Origin: DAIOEK01 sp036746315
GTDB taxonomy: Bacteria > Chloroflexota > Anaerolineae > Anaerolineales > Anaerolineaceae
Assembly (NCBI GenBank): GCA_036746315.1
Contig: DAIOEK010000004.1
Location: 1 to 64,000, forward strand
Direction of reading: 5' to 3'
Length of the DNA: 64,000 nt
The position numbers and the translations under genes are program-made. Below the pieces are notes generated by a model. That model did not search any database, was not told the DNA's origin, and saw only the letters and a program-made list of their open reading frames with translations. This document shows positions 35,901-43,263 of the stretch, piece after piece; the stretch's first letter is position 1, and every line of letters starts with the position of its first letter.

Positions 35901-36805
35901 GAGTAAATATGCTCACTCTGGATATCCAGCACACCCAGAACCCGATCTTCCACCTTCAAAGGAAATGCGACCTCTGAATGGGTATGCGGCAAGCCGGCGT
36001 TGGACACATAGATCTTGTCGCGGGCGACATCGTTCACCAACCGTTCCACGCCTTCGCTGGCGGTCAAACCTATGATGCCCTTTCCATATTGAGCGCTCAA
36101 CAGAGTTTTGGGATCCACACCTTCTTCAAACGGTCCCGCGCTTGCCCGGAACACCAGGTGCTGTGAAGCCGGTTTCACCGTAAATATGGTCACCGCATAA
36201 TAGTGGAATGTATCGCGAATCAGTTGGGTAACTTTTTGGCACAATTCATCCAGATCGAGCAGGTTGGCAATCTGCTGGCTGACCGTGCGTACCAGGGCAA
36301 GCTGCTCCAGCCGCCAGTTTTTGATGATCGTCTGATGGGATATCTGCAATGCCACAGCAGTATTGGCTGAAAGACCATCGAAAAATTCGACTTCGGCAAA
36401 ACTTAACGGCTGGCTGTCAGTACGCAGCACCTGGATCGCCCCCAGCAGAAAATCCTGCACCACCAGAGGAAATGCCACCACGTAGGGCAAATCGCTTCCT
36501 TTATACTGTTTTGGGTGTCCACCCTTGCCGATGATGCAAATTTCCTTATCCTCAACCGCTTTTTGCATCAATGGCGATGGCGGTAACGGAGGAAAAAGGG
36601 ACACATTATGAGAACCCGGGATGCGGGAAACACCCTCGGTGAACCAGATATCTGCCTCATACGAACCGAGATCATGAATATACTGATTGATGAAATCAGC
36701 CTGACCTTTGATGGTCGTCTGTTTCATCAATTGTTCCCCCATATCCAGGAACTTTTTCCAATCTGATTGGGAGTGCTGTTCTGCGATAATACTAGTCTCT
36801 TTCAA
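32951..36805 (-). CDS. Multi-GAF sensor protein with SpoIIE/RsbU-type PP2C phosphatase domain
   Basis: 1284 residues. About six GAF domains in tandem (roughly 10-165, 170-335, 345-500, 510-675, 690-870 and 880-1045) are followed by a short helical linker (QLAREIQRTFLPS) and a SpoIIE phosphatase domain (about 1065-1284) with RPARDVGGDFFD, ADVSDKG, NAGHNLPLI and TDGITEA metal-site blocks. No membrane segment is seen, so it is a cytosolic sensor. It should dephosphorylate the STAS protein encoded two genes upstream. It is the last gene of a STAS-RsbW-phosphatase operon. The GAF ligands are unknown. Confidence 0.92.
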   Translation of the reverse strand: MKETSIIAEQHSQSDWKKFLDMGEQLMKQTTIKGQADFINQYIHDLGSYEADIWFTEGVSRIPGSHNVSLFPPLPPSPLMQKAVEDKEICIIGKGGHPKQYKGSDLPYVVAFPLVVQDFLLGAIQVLRTDSQPLSFAEVEFFDGLSANTAVALQISHQTIIKNWRLEQLALVRTVSQQIANLLDLDELCQKVTQLIRDTFHYYAVTIFTVKPASQHLVFRASAGPFEEGVDPKTLLSAQYGKGIIGLTASEGVERLVNDVARDKIYVSNAGLPHTHSEVAFPLKVEDRVLGVLDIQSEHIYSFHEMDMRVLRSLADNIALAVEGTRLYSAVNRRAEQLAIVSEVSNALSSILDFDTLLKQIVNLIHDRFGYPFVHLFLFQSENNQLVFRAGAGERADILENIGLQYDLSDPNGIIPWVARNGVTLLANNVSEEPHYRPSTIYPSETASEMAVPLQFGSDILGILDIQSDQAQQFDLSDKQLFETLADNIGIAIRNSILYNSERWRRQAADSLREVAGLLSSNIALDKLMDIILQELEQILPCDASAIWLVDADAGPQDGVMPLKLAAVHGASKEEIENACCGEPLCQEWLNHALLEPRPTVRAPQNPYGPLGRALSFSQEHSSIAAPMMVADHPVGIINLAHKSPGKYGQESTQLTSAFASYAAVAIHNTQLYASAQEQAWIATVLLQVAEATQSLTNVDELLQAVVRLTPLLVGVRGCALFLWEENLNSFSLAGLHGLDLKSAKKEEQLWFRPDEAPALQRMLQEKEHCLLKDLQHELPFLKDVSEEDDPAQYVMLPLLSRGILMGACLISYQANRNSSIDMPDDQRLSIIQGIAHQTAIAVENIRLLESQQQETYISAVLLQVAQAVVSNNDLADIFASIVQITQILVGSQACMIYLWNEDEGMYFLAQVNGVSQRSEDILRGSNITPDQARILEYVMLQDATVTLPISRESADNPYGWLDLDPEEEKSIADDLNCQPILIGMPLSVKGESYGVMLVVDPGEEKVYFQKRLEIIQGIARQTSLAIQNDKLQKSQVARESLEHEFQLAREIQRTFLPSDFAQPAGWQLDARWRPARDVGGDFFDIFPLPGQKMALVIADVSDKGISAALYMTLTRTLTRTVAQQEKTPAAILARVNELLLRDTPHGMFVTAILGILDIRTGELVYANAGHNLPLIRRETDRKLEVLCKGSMPLGILENVTFVDHTVTLMPGDTLLMYTDGITEAFSGTEIFGEERLHQALLKPDFPGASIILDGIDAELMAFRGSSQPSDDVTALAIYRKLDE

Positions 36806-36807
36806 GG

Positions 36808-37215
36808 TTAACTTTCCTTACGCTTAACCATTGTCAAGAGCGTGCCCTGCCCTTCGCATGGATCAAAATACACTTCGTCCATCAGCTTACGCATAAAATA
36901 CAAGCCCAAACCACGGGGCTTTCGTGCTGTAAGTGGAGTATTGAGGTCGGGGGTCGGAATCCGGTCAGGGTTGAAGTAACACCCCGTGTCCCGCAGGAGG
37001 ATTTTCACTCCGTCAGGCAGTACCTGGCAGATACATTCGATTTCACCCTGATTTGAGCCGCCATAGGAATGTTCGATGATGTTGGTGCAAGCCTCATCGA
37101 TTGCGACTTCTACATCATAGACCGCTTTTTCTGACAGCCCGGCTTCACGAGCACAAAGAACCACCTGGCGGGTAATTTTTTCCAGGTTATCCAATGTTGC
37201 AGCATAAACTGTCAT
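36808..37215 (-). CDS. RsbW-like serine kinase / anti-sigma factor
   Basis: 135 residues, a GHKL ATPase. The N-box is DEACTNIIEHSYGG (about 44-57), followed by LRDTGCYFNP and a G2 box GLGLYFMRKLMDEVYF. Such proteins phosphorylate STAS antagonists and sequester sigma factors or other partners. No sigma factor gene is near, so the final target is unknown. It lies 2 bp upstream of the phosphatase gene and 14 bp downstream of the STAS gene. Confidence 0.92.
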   Translation of the reverse strand: MTVYAATLDNLEKITRQVVLCAREAGLSEKAVYDVEVAIDEACTNIIEHSYGGSNQGEIECICQVLPDGVKILLRDTGCYFNPDRIPTPDLNTPLTARKPRGLGLYFMRKLMDEVYFDPCEGQGTLLTMVKRKES

Positions 37216-37229
37216 TTTTTCTCAAGAGG

Positions 37230-37565
37230 CTAAAAAGTCCCCACCGCTTCGGTCAAATCATTGGAAATACTGAAGAACGGGACCAACCCGGCCAGGTCGA
37301 GGGTGGAGAGAATACGTTCGGGCACATTCACCAGGATTACTTCTCCGCGATTGTAACGCTTGCAGTTCTTCTGCGCGTTCACCAAAACCCAAATACCTGC
37401 AGAAGACAAAAATTCAAGAGCGGTGCAATCAAGTACGACTTTGTATCGTCCTTCACCGGTAATTTCATTTAGTGCATCGCCCAATAACGGAGCCGTGGCG
37501 CTATCCACTCTGCCTGAAACCTTGACCATATCACAATGTTTGAACTGTTTTTTCGCAATTTCCAT
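37230..37565 (-). CDS. STAS-domain anti-sigma factor antagonist
   Basis: 111 residues from ATG 37563-37565, with an AGAAGGT upstream; a longer in-frame start exists at 37625 but would begin inside the promoter. The STAS fold has YKVVLDCTALEFLSSAGIWVLV, with the usual phosphorylatable Ser in the LSSAG turn. It is the first gene of the partner-switching module: it is phosphorylated by the RsbW-like kinase and dephosphorylated by the GAF-SpoIIE phosphatase. Confidence 0.92.
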   Translation of the reverse strand: MEIAKKQFKHCDMVKVSGRVDSATAPLLGDALNEITGEGRYKVVLDCTALEFLSSAGIWVLVNAQKNCKRYNRGEVILVNVPERILSTLDLAGLVPFFSISNDLTEAVGTF

Positions 37566-37610
37566 ATCGTTTGGTACCTTCTTTCTGCAGAGGCTGGATA
37601 CTACCTGAAA

Positions 37611-37619
37611 ATTATAACA
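37611..37619 (-). promoter_or_regulatory. Extended -10 promoter of the partner-switching operon
   Basis: On the minus strand TGTTATAAT, a perfect extended -10. The start would lie near 37604, giving a leader of about 40 nt. Confidence 0.65.
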
Positions 37620-37910
37620 TGACATACATAAATCAAGCGAAAAGCTGATTTATATCAGAGCAATCGCTCTAAATTTATTTCTAAAAAGCAACAATTTCCG
37701 CACCTTTAACCCCACCCCGGGGGGCGGAATTAGAAAATATTGTGCCCATAGGGCACAATATCTCTACAAAGCAACTTTTTTCTCCCCTTCCCGATGCGGA
37801 AAGTCGGGGGATAGGCTAAAACTATTGTAAATCCCCCCCAAAAAATAAGATGCAATCGCCCTGATTTCGATATCCGTTTTTCGCCTGATAAAAACTGTTC
37901 GCCTTTTTAT
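37620..37910. other. Non-coding stretch between korB and the partner-switching operon
   Basis: No coding potential is seen. It holds a small AGAGC/GCTCT hairpin near 37656-37670, a GC-rich CCCCGGGG run near 37715-37726 and the strong palindrome described separately. Confidence 0.5.
37729..37761 (-). terminator. Perfect 11-bp palindrome, probable terminator for the kor operon
   Basis: Arms 37737-37747 and 37751-37761 (ATATTGTGCCC and its complement) flank a 3-nt loop. Read on the minus strand the stem is followed by TTTTC, which fits a terminator about 150 nt after korB. An operator role is the alternative. Confidence 0.5.
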
Positions 37911-38945
37911 TTAGAACATCAGCGCATTTACCTGGTCAATGGCTTCACGCGGGGGGCGCAATTCCTTTTCGGTCAGCCGGTTCAAAGGCGTGTCGGGGAG
38001 ATTGTAAAGATCAAACAGGGTCGGACGTTCGGGGTCAACATACAACAAGCCGGTTACCAGCCAATTCTGATGATGTCCCTCCTCCAAAATACGCAAAGCC
38101 TGCCAGCGGTCGGTGGGGTCGTAATCCTGTTCCAACTTCTTCAACAGGATCATGGACCCGTCGTGCATGGTCACTTCGCGGACAGTGCCCTCTTCGAAGT
38201 CTTCCACCATGATCTCATCGCGCGGCGGGATGTAGGAGATCTCATGCAACGGAGCTTCCCGATCCTTGCCCCAGGTATACGAGTGCAATGTGCCTTCCTG
38301 GTTATTGAAGGTGACGCACGGGCTGATGATGTCGATCACCGCCGTTCCGTGGTGGCTGATGGCTGCCTTGATCAATTCCTTCACCTGGCGTGGATCACCG
38401 GCAAAAGAGCGCGCCACAAATGAGGCATTTGAGATCAGCGCTTCCATGGCGATATCCACCGGTAAATACTGATTGGTGCCATATTTCTTCAAAGACAGAC
38501 CTTTCTCGGCCGTAGCCGAGAACTGTCCCTTGGTCAAACCATACACACCGTTGTTTTCCACAATATAAACAATGGGGAAATTACGGCGGGTCATGTGCTT
38601 GAACTGCCCCAACCCGATGCTGGCAGTATCTCCGTCACCACTCAAGCCAATGGCTTCCAGTGACATATCGGCGAACATGGCACCCTGCGCCAGCGAGGGC
38701 ATACGTCCATGCAATCCGTTGAAACCAAAAGACCGGCTCAAAAAATAAAATGGGCTTTTACTGGAGCAGCCAATACCGCTGAACTTGATCACCTTTTCAG
38801 GCTTCATGCCCATCTCATAACAGGCGGCAATGATCTGGCTGGCAATGGAGTTGTGCCCGCACCCCTGGCATAATGTGGATTGCGCGCCGCGGTAATCAGC
38901 GCGGCTAAGTCCGATGCTGTTTGTGGCAGCAGGAGCTTGTGTCAT
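37911..38945 (-). CDS. korB: 2-oxoacid:ferredoxin oxidoreductase subunit beta
   Basis: 344 residues from ATG 38943-38945, which overlaps the korA stop (ATGA) and has GGGAGGTGA upstream. It is the thiamine-pyrophosphate subunit: QGCGHNS and IGCSSK for cluster or TPP contacts and GDGDTASIG with VENNGVYGLTKGQ for TPP and magnesium binding. With KorA it oxidises a 2-oxoacid such as 2-oxoglutarate to the acyl-CoA, CO2 and reduced ferredoxin. The C-terminal tail (about 230-344) is longer than usual. 2-Oxoglutarate or another 2-oxoacid cannot be decided. Confidence 0.92.
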   Translation of the reverse strand: MTQAPAATNSIGLSRADYRGAQSTLCQGCGHNSIASQIIAACYEMGMKPEKVIKFSGIGCSSKSPFYFLSRSFGFNGLHGRMPSLAQGAMFADMSLEAIGLSGDGDTASIGLGQFKHMTRRNFPIVYIVENNGVYGLTKGQFSATAEKGLSLKKYGTNQYLPVDIAMEALISNASFVARSFAGDPRQVKELIKAAISHHGTAVIDIISPCVTFNNQEGTLHSYTWGKDREAPLHEISYIPPRDEIMVEDFEEGTVREVTMHDGSMILLKKLEQDYDPTDRWQALRILEEGHHQNWLVTGLLYVDPERPTLFDLYNLPDTPLNRLTEKELRPPREAIDQVNALMF

Positions 38946-40759
38946 GATTTCACCTCCCGGGTGGAGATTTGCGTGGAAATCCATCTGGCGGAAAGCGGCA
39001 ATCCATCCATTTTTGCCAGCTTGATAATCCTGCCGGCAAACTGCGGGTATTCCACCTGCAGGATCTGGGCAAGCTGTCCATCCCTGTTCATCTCCGCCAC
39101 ATAAACATGTTCATGTTTCTCAATAAAGTCATTCACCTGTTCACTGAATGGAATGGCTCGAACACGCAGATAATCGACCGCAACCCCCTGCTTCGCCAGG
39201 ATATGAGTGGCTTCCTCCACGGCAGGGTCGGCAGAACCATATGAGATGATCCCGATCTTTGCATGACAATCCTGCAAAACCGGTCCCGGCAGAATGGACT
39301 TTGCCGTTTCGAATTTTCGTTTCAATCTTTCCATGATGTTTTCCCAGACATCCGGCTCTTCACTATATTGAGCATATTCATCATGTCCGGTTCCACGGGC
39401 AAAATAGGCTGCATGCGGGTGCAAGTTCCCCGGAACAGTGCGATAAGGAATGCCGTCACCATCCACATCCTTGTACCTGCCCCAGGTGTCCTTAATTTTT
39501 TCCAGGTCTTCCTCCCACAGGATCTTACCGCGATCCATGGGCTTGTCGGGATATTCGAATTTGCGGGTCATCCACTGGTTCATGCCGAGGTCAAGATCGC
39601 TCATCACCAAAACCGGTGTTTGCAGCCGCTCGGCAATGTCGAATGCCTTCCAGCCATATTCGAAACATTCCTGTACCGTACCGGGTATCAGCATTACATA
39701 TTGGGTATCGCCATGGCTCAAATAATTACCCATGGTCATATCCCCTTGAGCCGTGCGGGTCGGCAGCCCCGTGCTGGGTCCCACTCTCTGGACATCCCAC
39801 ACCACTACTGGTACTTCGGCGTAATAAGCCAGACCCAGATATTCGGACATCAAGCTCAGCCCCGGTCCGGAGGTGGCAGTCATGGCACGCAATCCGGCAA
39901 ACCCGGCACCGATTGCCATACCGATGGCAGACAGTTCATCTTCCGCCTGGATGACCGCATAGGTCTGTTTGCCCGTTTCAGGATCAATCCTGAATTGGGG
40001 CAGATATTCATTCAAGGCTTCGGGGAGTGTGGAGGCGGGGGTGATCGGGTACCAGGCGGAGAATTGTATGCCGCCGAAGACGGAACCTAACGCACCGGCG
40101 GTGTTCCCATCCGCCATGATATAGCCATCCAGCGGTTTCATCGGTTCGATATGGAAATGGTCTTCCTTCTTCAGGTTTTCCCCAGCCCAGGCTGCCGCAG
40201 CTTTGACCACATCGAAATTGGAGTCGATTGCCTTTTTCTTTCCCTTAAAGTGAAAGTCGAGCGCATCGTAGATTTTATCCAGTTCGATGCCGAGTATCTG
40301 CGCCACGACACCCACATAGACCATGTTGGCGATGTAATCGCGCAGGGCCGGGGGAATATCCGCTTCACGGGCGATCTTTTTGACCGGCATGGGATACACA
40401 TAAATGTCATCCCGATTGATGGGCGTTTTAATGTCATCCGCGTAGAATAAAACACCACCCGGGCAGAGATAGTCAATATCTTTGGCAAACGAAACCGGGT
40501 TAATGGCAACCAGAATATCGTCGTCCTCGATCCGCCCGATGTACCCGTCTTTGGATACGCGGATACTGTACCAGGTGGGCAGCCCCTGGATGTTGGATGG
40601 GAAGCGATTTTTTCCTGAAACGGGTATTCCCATCTTGAACAGCGCACGCATAATCGTCATATTTGCAGTTTGACTGCCTGATCCATTGACAGTGGCGAAA
40701 GTGATACAGAAATCATTGAACCGATCAGGAATTTGAGGGATGGAACCAGATTGTGGCAT
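38942..40759 (-). CDS. korA: 2-oxoacid:ferredoxin oxidoreductase subunit alpha (gamma-alpha fusion)
   Basis: 605 residues. The first ~190 residues are the gamma domain (GSGSQTANMTIMRALFKMGIPVSGKNRFPSN begins it), followed by the pyrimidine-binding alpha domain (AWYPITPAST, AEDELSAIGMAIGAGFAGLRAMTATSGPGLSLM) and a C-terminal domain II (KIGIISYGSADPAVEEA). This is the KorA arrangement. It follows the GntR gene by 27 bp with a GGAGTGA ribosome-binding site and is coupled to korB. Confidence 0.93.
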   Translation of the reverse strand: MPQSGSIPQIPDRFNDFCITFATVNGSGSQTANMTIMRALFKMGIPVSGKNRFPSNIQGLPTWYSIRVSKDGYIGRIEDDDILVAINPVSFAKDIDYLCPGGVLFYADDIKTPINRDDIYVYPMPVKKIAREADIPPALRDYIANMVYVGVVAQILGIELDKIYDALDFHFKGKKKAIDSNFDVVKAAAAWAGENLKKEDHFHIEPMKPLDGYIMADGNTAGALGSVFGGIQFSAWYPITPASTLPEALNEYLPQFRIDPETGKQTYAVIQAEDELSAIGMAIGAGFAGLRAMTATSGPGLSLMSEYLGLAYYAEVPVVVWDVQRVGPSTGLPTRTAQGDMTMGNYLSHGDTQYVMLIPGTVQECFEYGWKAFDIAERLQTPVLVMSDLDLGMNQWMTRKFEYPDKPMDRGKILWEEDLEKIKDTWGRYKDVDGDGIPYRTVPGNLHPHAAYFARGTGHDEYAQYSEEPDVWENIMERLKRKFETAKSILPGPVLQDCHAKIGIISYGSADPAVEEATHILAKQGVAVDYLRVRAIPFSEQVNDFIEKHEHVYVAEMNRDGQLAQILQVEYPQFAGRIIKLAKMDGLPLSARWISTQISTREVKS

Positions 40760-40786
40760 GATTCACTCCGATATGATCTTCTGGGA

Positions 40787-41488
40787 TTATTCGAACCGAT
40801 GGCGTTTGTCTTTCAACGTACGCTGTGAGAGTAATTCCATATGCTCCAGGAAGTTTCGATACCCCAGGTCGAGGTCGCCCGAGGCAATGGAATCAACCAT
40901 CTTTTGATGAAACAACCAAACCTGCTCCAGATATGACAGGTCCAGAAATACTGCCAACCCGATCTCTTCATACATCATCCAGTAAGCCTCGAGCACCCCG
41001 GTGACAAAGGGGTTGTTCAGCCTTCGGTACATGGATAAATGCAGTTCCTTGTGCTCTTCGTGCGGGATTTGCGGCGGTTTACGGTGAAGTTTGTCCGTTG
41101 CCATTTGCACAAGGCGCTTCAATTTTTGGATATCCTCTTCGGTCAGCAAACTGACAGCCTGGCGCCAGTAGGCAGCTTCTACGTGTTTGCGGAAATCAGC
41201 ATAGCGGGAAAAATTCTCTTCATCACAAGCAATGCTATACGAGAGACTGTTAGCAGCGGCATGCACAAACGTGAAAGGAAGCCGCTGTATTCCCGTGCGC
41301 GGGTGCACTTCGATGATGCCCATCGTCCGGGCAACTTCCATTTGTTCACGCAGGCTGGCAATGGAGATACCCAGCATGCTGCTCAATTCCGTCAGCGGAG
41401 GAATACGCACCACGCCCTGCTGTGGAAGAGACGCCAGGTAGCGCATAAATGGAGACAATGTATGATTGTTGGATGTGGAATTTTTCAT
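40787..41488 (-). CDS. GntR/FadR-family transcriptional regulator
   Basis: 233 residues from ATG 41486-41488. An N-terminal winged helix (PPLTELSSMLGISIASLREQMEVARTMGIIEVHPRTGI) precedes an FCD-type all-helical ligand domain with metal-ligand-like residues (DFRKHVE, HEEHKELH, FHQKMVDSI). Such regulators usually sense organic acids. It heads the korA-korB operon. Two identical-core palindromes flank its promoter, so autoregulation is likely. The ligand could be a 2-oxoacid or related acid, as an inference. Confidence 0.88.
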   Translation of the reverse strand: MKNSTSNNHTLSPFMRYLASLPQQGVVRIPPLTELSSMLGISIASLREQMEVARTMGIIEVHPRTGIQRLPFTFVHAAANSLSYSIACDEENFSRYADFRKHVEAAYWRQAVSLLTEEDIQKLKRLVQMATDKLHRKPPQIPHEEHKELHLSMYRRLNNPFVTGVLEAYWMMYEEIGLAVFLDLSYLEQVWLFHQKMVDSIASGDLDLGYRNFLEHMELLSQRTLKDKRHRFE

Positions 41489-41501
41489 GGCCAATTAAAT
41501 A

Positions 41502-41520
41502 TGATTAATCGGATTATTTA
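41502..41520. promoter_or_regulatory. Palindromic operator, copy 1
   Basis: Core TAATCGGATTA at 41506-41516 is a perfect 5+1+5 palindrome placed just downstream of the gntR transcription start. The same core recurs at 41612-41622. Confidence 0.7.
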
Positions 41521-41529
41521 GCTGATTCC

Positions 41530-41558
41530 AGTATAGCATGTTCCACTATATGGGTCAA
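41530..41558 (-). promoter_or_regulatory. Promoter of the gntR-korA-korB operon
   Basis: On the minus strand TTGACC (41553-41558), 17-bp spacer, TATACT (41530-41535). Operator copy 1 lies immediately downstream and copy 2 about 55 bp upstream of the -35 box. Confidence 0.85.
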
Positions 41559-41607
41559 GCGGAAATGCAACACAAATGACATTCGCCTGTAATTTATATG
41601 AAAAAAG

Positions 41608-41626
41608 TGATTAATCCGATTATCGC
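41608..41626. promoter_or_regulatory. Palindromic operator, copy 2
   Basis: Core TAATCCGATTA at 41612-41622. It overlaps the stop codon of the upstream PIG-L gene and is centred 106 bp (about ten helical turns) from copy 1, a spacing compatible with looping. Confidence 0.65.
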
Positions 41627-42354
41627 TTGATCAAGCGTTTAAACTGATCCTCGAACCTGGGATCCTCCAGCGTACTATCCAGTGTCCGCCGCTTCAGTTC
41701 CCTAGCTTCGAGTTCTGCCGGGTCGCCGATCTGGCTGCCGTGTTTCTTGAGCGCATCCAAACGCAGTTGCCAGTACGGGGTGACATCCAGAACCATATTC
41801 GCTTCAACAGGTGAAGACAGCCAGACCTCTTCCGGGGTATGCGGCTGCAACCCTTCCTGCTGGATCAGTTCCGGGAAGTAATAGACATTCCCTGCCGCTG
41901 GAAAAACCGCCCGCAGAGCAATCTCACCGGCAGCGCGGTGATCCGGGTGATTGATGTAGATTCCCCGCAGATAATAATTCAACGGATCGCAGGAGACCAC
42001 AATATCCGGGCGAACCTGCCGGATGATGCACACCACCTGCCGCTGGATATTCTCGTGAAAAGCCAGTGACCCATCCCGCTCCTGTAAAAAGGTCACCTTA
42101 TCCACACCCAACACTCTGGCAGCCGCACGTTGCTCCTGCATCCTGATATCCATCAGCTTTTCAGGTGAAATGGAAAGGTCGCTGCCTCCCTTATCCCCGC
42201 GGGTGAGCAGGCAATACTCCACCTGATGCCCCGCCTGCACCCAGCGGGCTATACTGCCACCAAAGAAAAATTCTGGATCATCGGGATGAGCCAGAATTAC
42301 CAGGATTTTTTTCGGAGTCAACCAGCCTTCGGGCTGCAAAACCGTGAACGTCAT
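41620..42354 (-). CDS. PIG-L (LmbE-like) family deacetylase
   Basis: 244 residues. The zinc motif AHPDD is canonical (about residues 21-25, followed by PEFFFGG), and a later HPDH (about 138-141) supplies the third ligand. It is a predicted N-acetyl-sugar or bacillithiol/mycothiol-type deacetylase; no specific substrate can be assigned. It overlaps the PSP1 gene by 4 bp. It is only distantly similar to the PIG-L protein at 415-1266. Confidence 0.88.
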   Translation of the reverse strand: MTFTVLQPEGWLTPKKILVILAHPDDPEFFFGGSIARWVQAGHQVEYCLLTRGDKGGSDLSISPEKLMDIRMQEQRAAARVLGVDKVTFLQERDGSLAFHENIQRQVVCIIRQVRPDIVVSCDPLNYYLRGIYINHPDHRAAGEIALRAVFPAAGNVYYFPELIQQEGLQPHTPEEVWLSSPVEANMVLDVTPYWQLRLDALKKHGSQIGDPAELEARELKRRTLDSTLEDPRFEDQFKRLIKR

Positions 42355-43235
42355 TCTTCTTCAGCTTTCGGGGAATTCTTTGCCCCAGAACCACCTTGCC
42401 GGGCTTGCTGGCCGGCATCCTGGATCAGCTGAACCTCATCCTTGCCAAGTTCGCGCACCCCCATGTTGGGGATGTCCACGATGACCCGCTGGCGCAGGGG
42501 GATGACATCCAGCACTTTCCCTTCGCCATGTGGAGTCATCACCCGTTTGTTCTTTTTCGGCATGCCCGCGCGCAGTTCGCAATAGTGTTCATATTCATAG
42601 ATCAAACAGCAGCGCAGCCTGCCGCACATACCGGTGATCTCCGCCGGGGTGAGCGAGATACCCTGGTCTTTTGCCATACGAATGGAAATGGAACTGAATT
42701 CGGTCAGAAAACCGGAACAGCAGCGCTTTTCCATGCCGCAGGCACCCATGCCGCACATTAACTTGGCGACATCGCGAGGACCGATCTGACGCAATTCCAC
42801 CTGAGCCGGCGAGAATTGTTTCTGTAAATCTGAACGCAATCCCTTGAGTTCGATCTTTTCTTCGGCTTCCGAACTGAACTGGATGATGAGACGCGTTCCA
42901 TCAAAGCTGTATTCCGCAGAAACGACCTTGATACCGTGCAGGCGCATTTCACCCGCCCGTTGTTGGGCTTTTATCAACACCTCGGCTTCCTTCGCCTGCC
43001 AGCTTTGCCGCATTACCAGATCACGTGGGGTGGCACGTCTGTCCACCTGTTTCCAGGCACCATCGGGAGAGGGAGCCGGATTTTCAACAAGTTCGACCAC
43101 CTGCCCGAGTTGCATTCCCCGGGCAGTCTCAACAATTACATACTCGCCGGATTGCAGATCCGGCACTTTTGTCGCGTCGAAATGATAAGTTTTTCCTACA
43201 GGATTAAACCTGATACTAACAATAATGGGTTCCAT
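42351..43235 (-). CDS. ricT: PSP1-domain protein (RicT/YaaT family)
   Basis: 294 residues. The PSP1 core shows CGMGACGMEKRCCSGFL and GMCGRLRCCLIYEYEHY, whose cysteines bind Fe-S clusters in the Bacillus Ric complex, which affects RNase Y and RNA maturation. The C-terminal 90 residues form an added beta-rich and charged tail. Its ATG lies 8 nt after an extended -10, suggesting leaderless translation and a promoter separate from the nuo-mrp operon. Confidence 0.88.
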   Translation of the reverse strand: MEPIIVSIRFNPVGKTYHFDATKVPDLQSGEYVIVETARGMQLGQVVELVENPAPSPDGAWKQVDRRATPRDLVMRQSWQAKEAEVLIKAQQRAGEMRLHGIKVVSAEYSFDGTRLIIQFSSEAEEKIELKGLRSDLQKQFSPAQVELRQIGPRDVAKLMCGMGACGMEKRCCSGFLTEFSSISIRMAKDQGISLTPAEITGMCGRLRCCLIYEYEHYCELRAGMPKKNKRVMTPHGEGKVLDVIPLRQRVIVDIPNMGVRELGKDEVQLIQDAGQQARQGGSGAKNSPKAEEE

Positions 43236-43243
43236 AACAAAGA

Positions 43244-43252
43244 ATTATAACA
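43244..43252 (-). promoter_or_regulatory. Extended -10 box directly before ricT (likely leaderless)
   Basis: Minus-strand TGTTATAAT ends 8 nt before the ATG at 43233-43235, leaving a leader of at most about 3 nt. Confidence 0.55.
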
Positions 43253-43263
43253 TGTGCCTGCGA

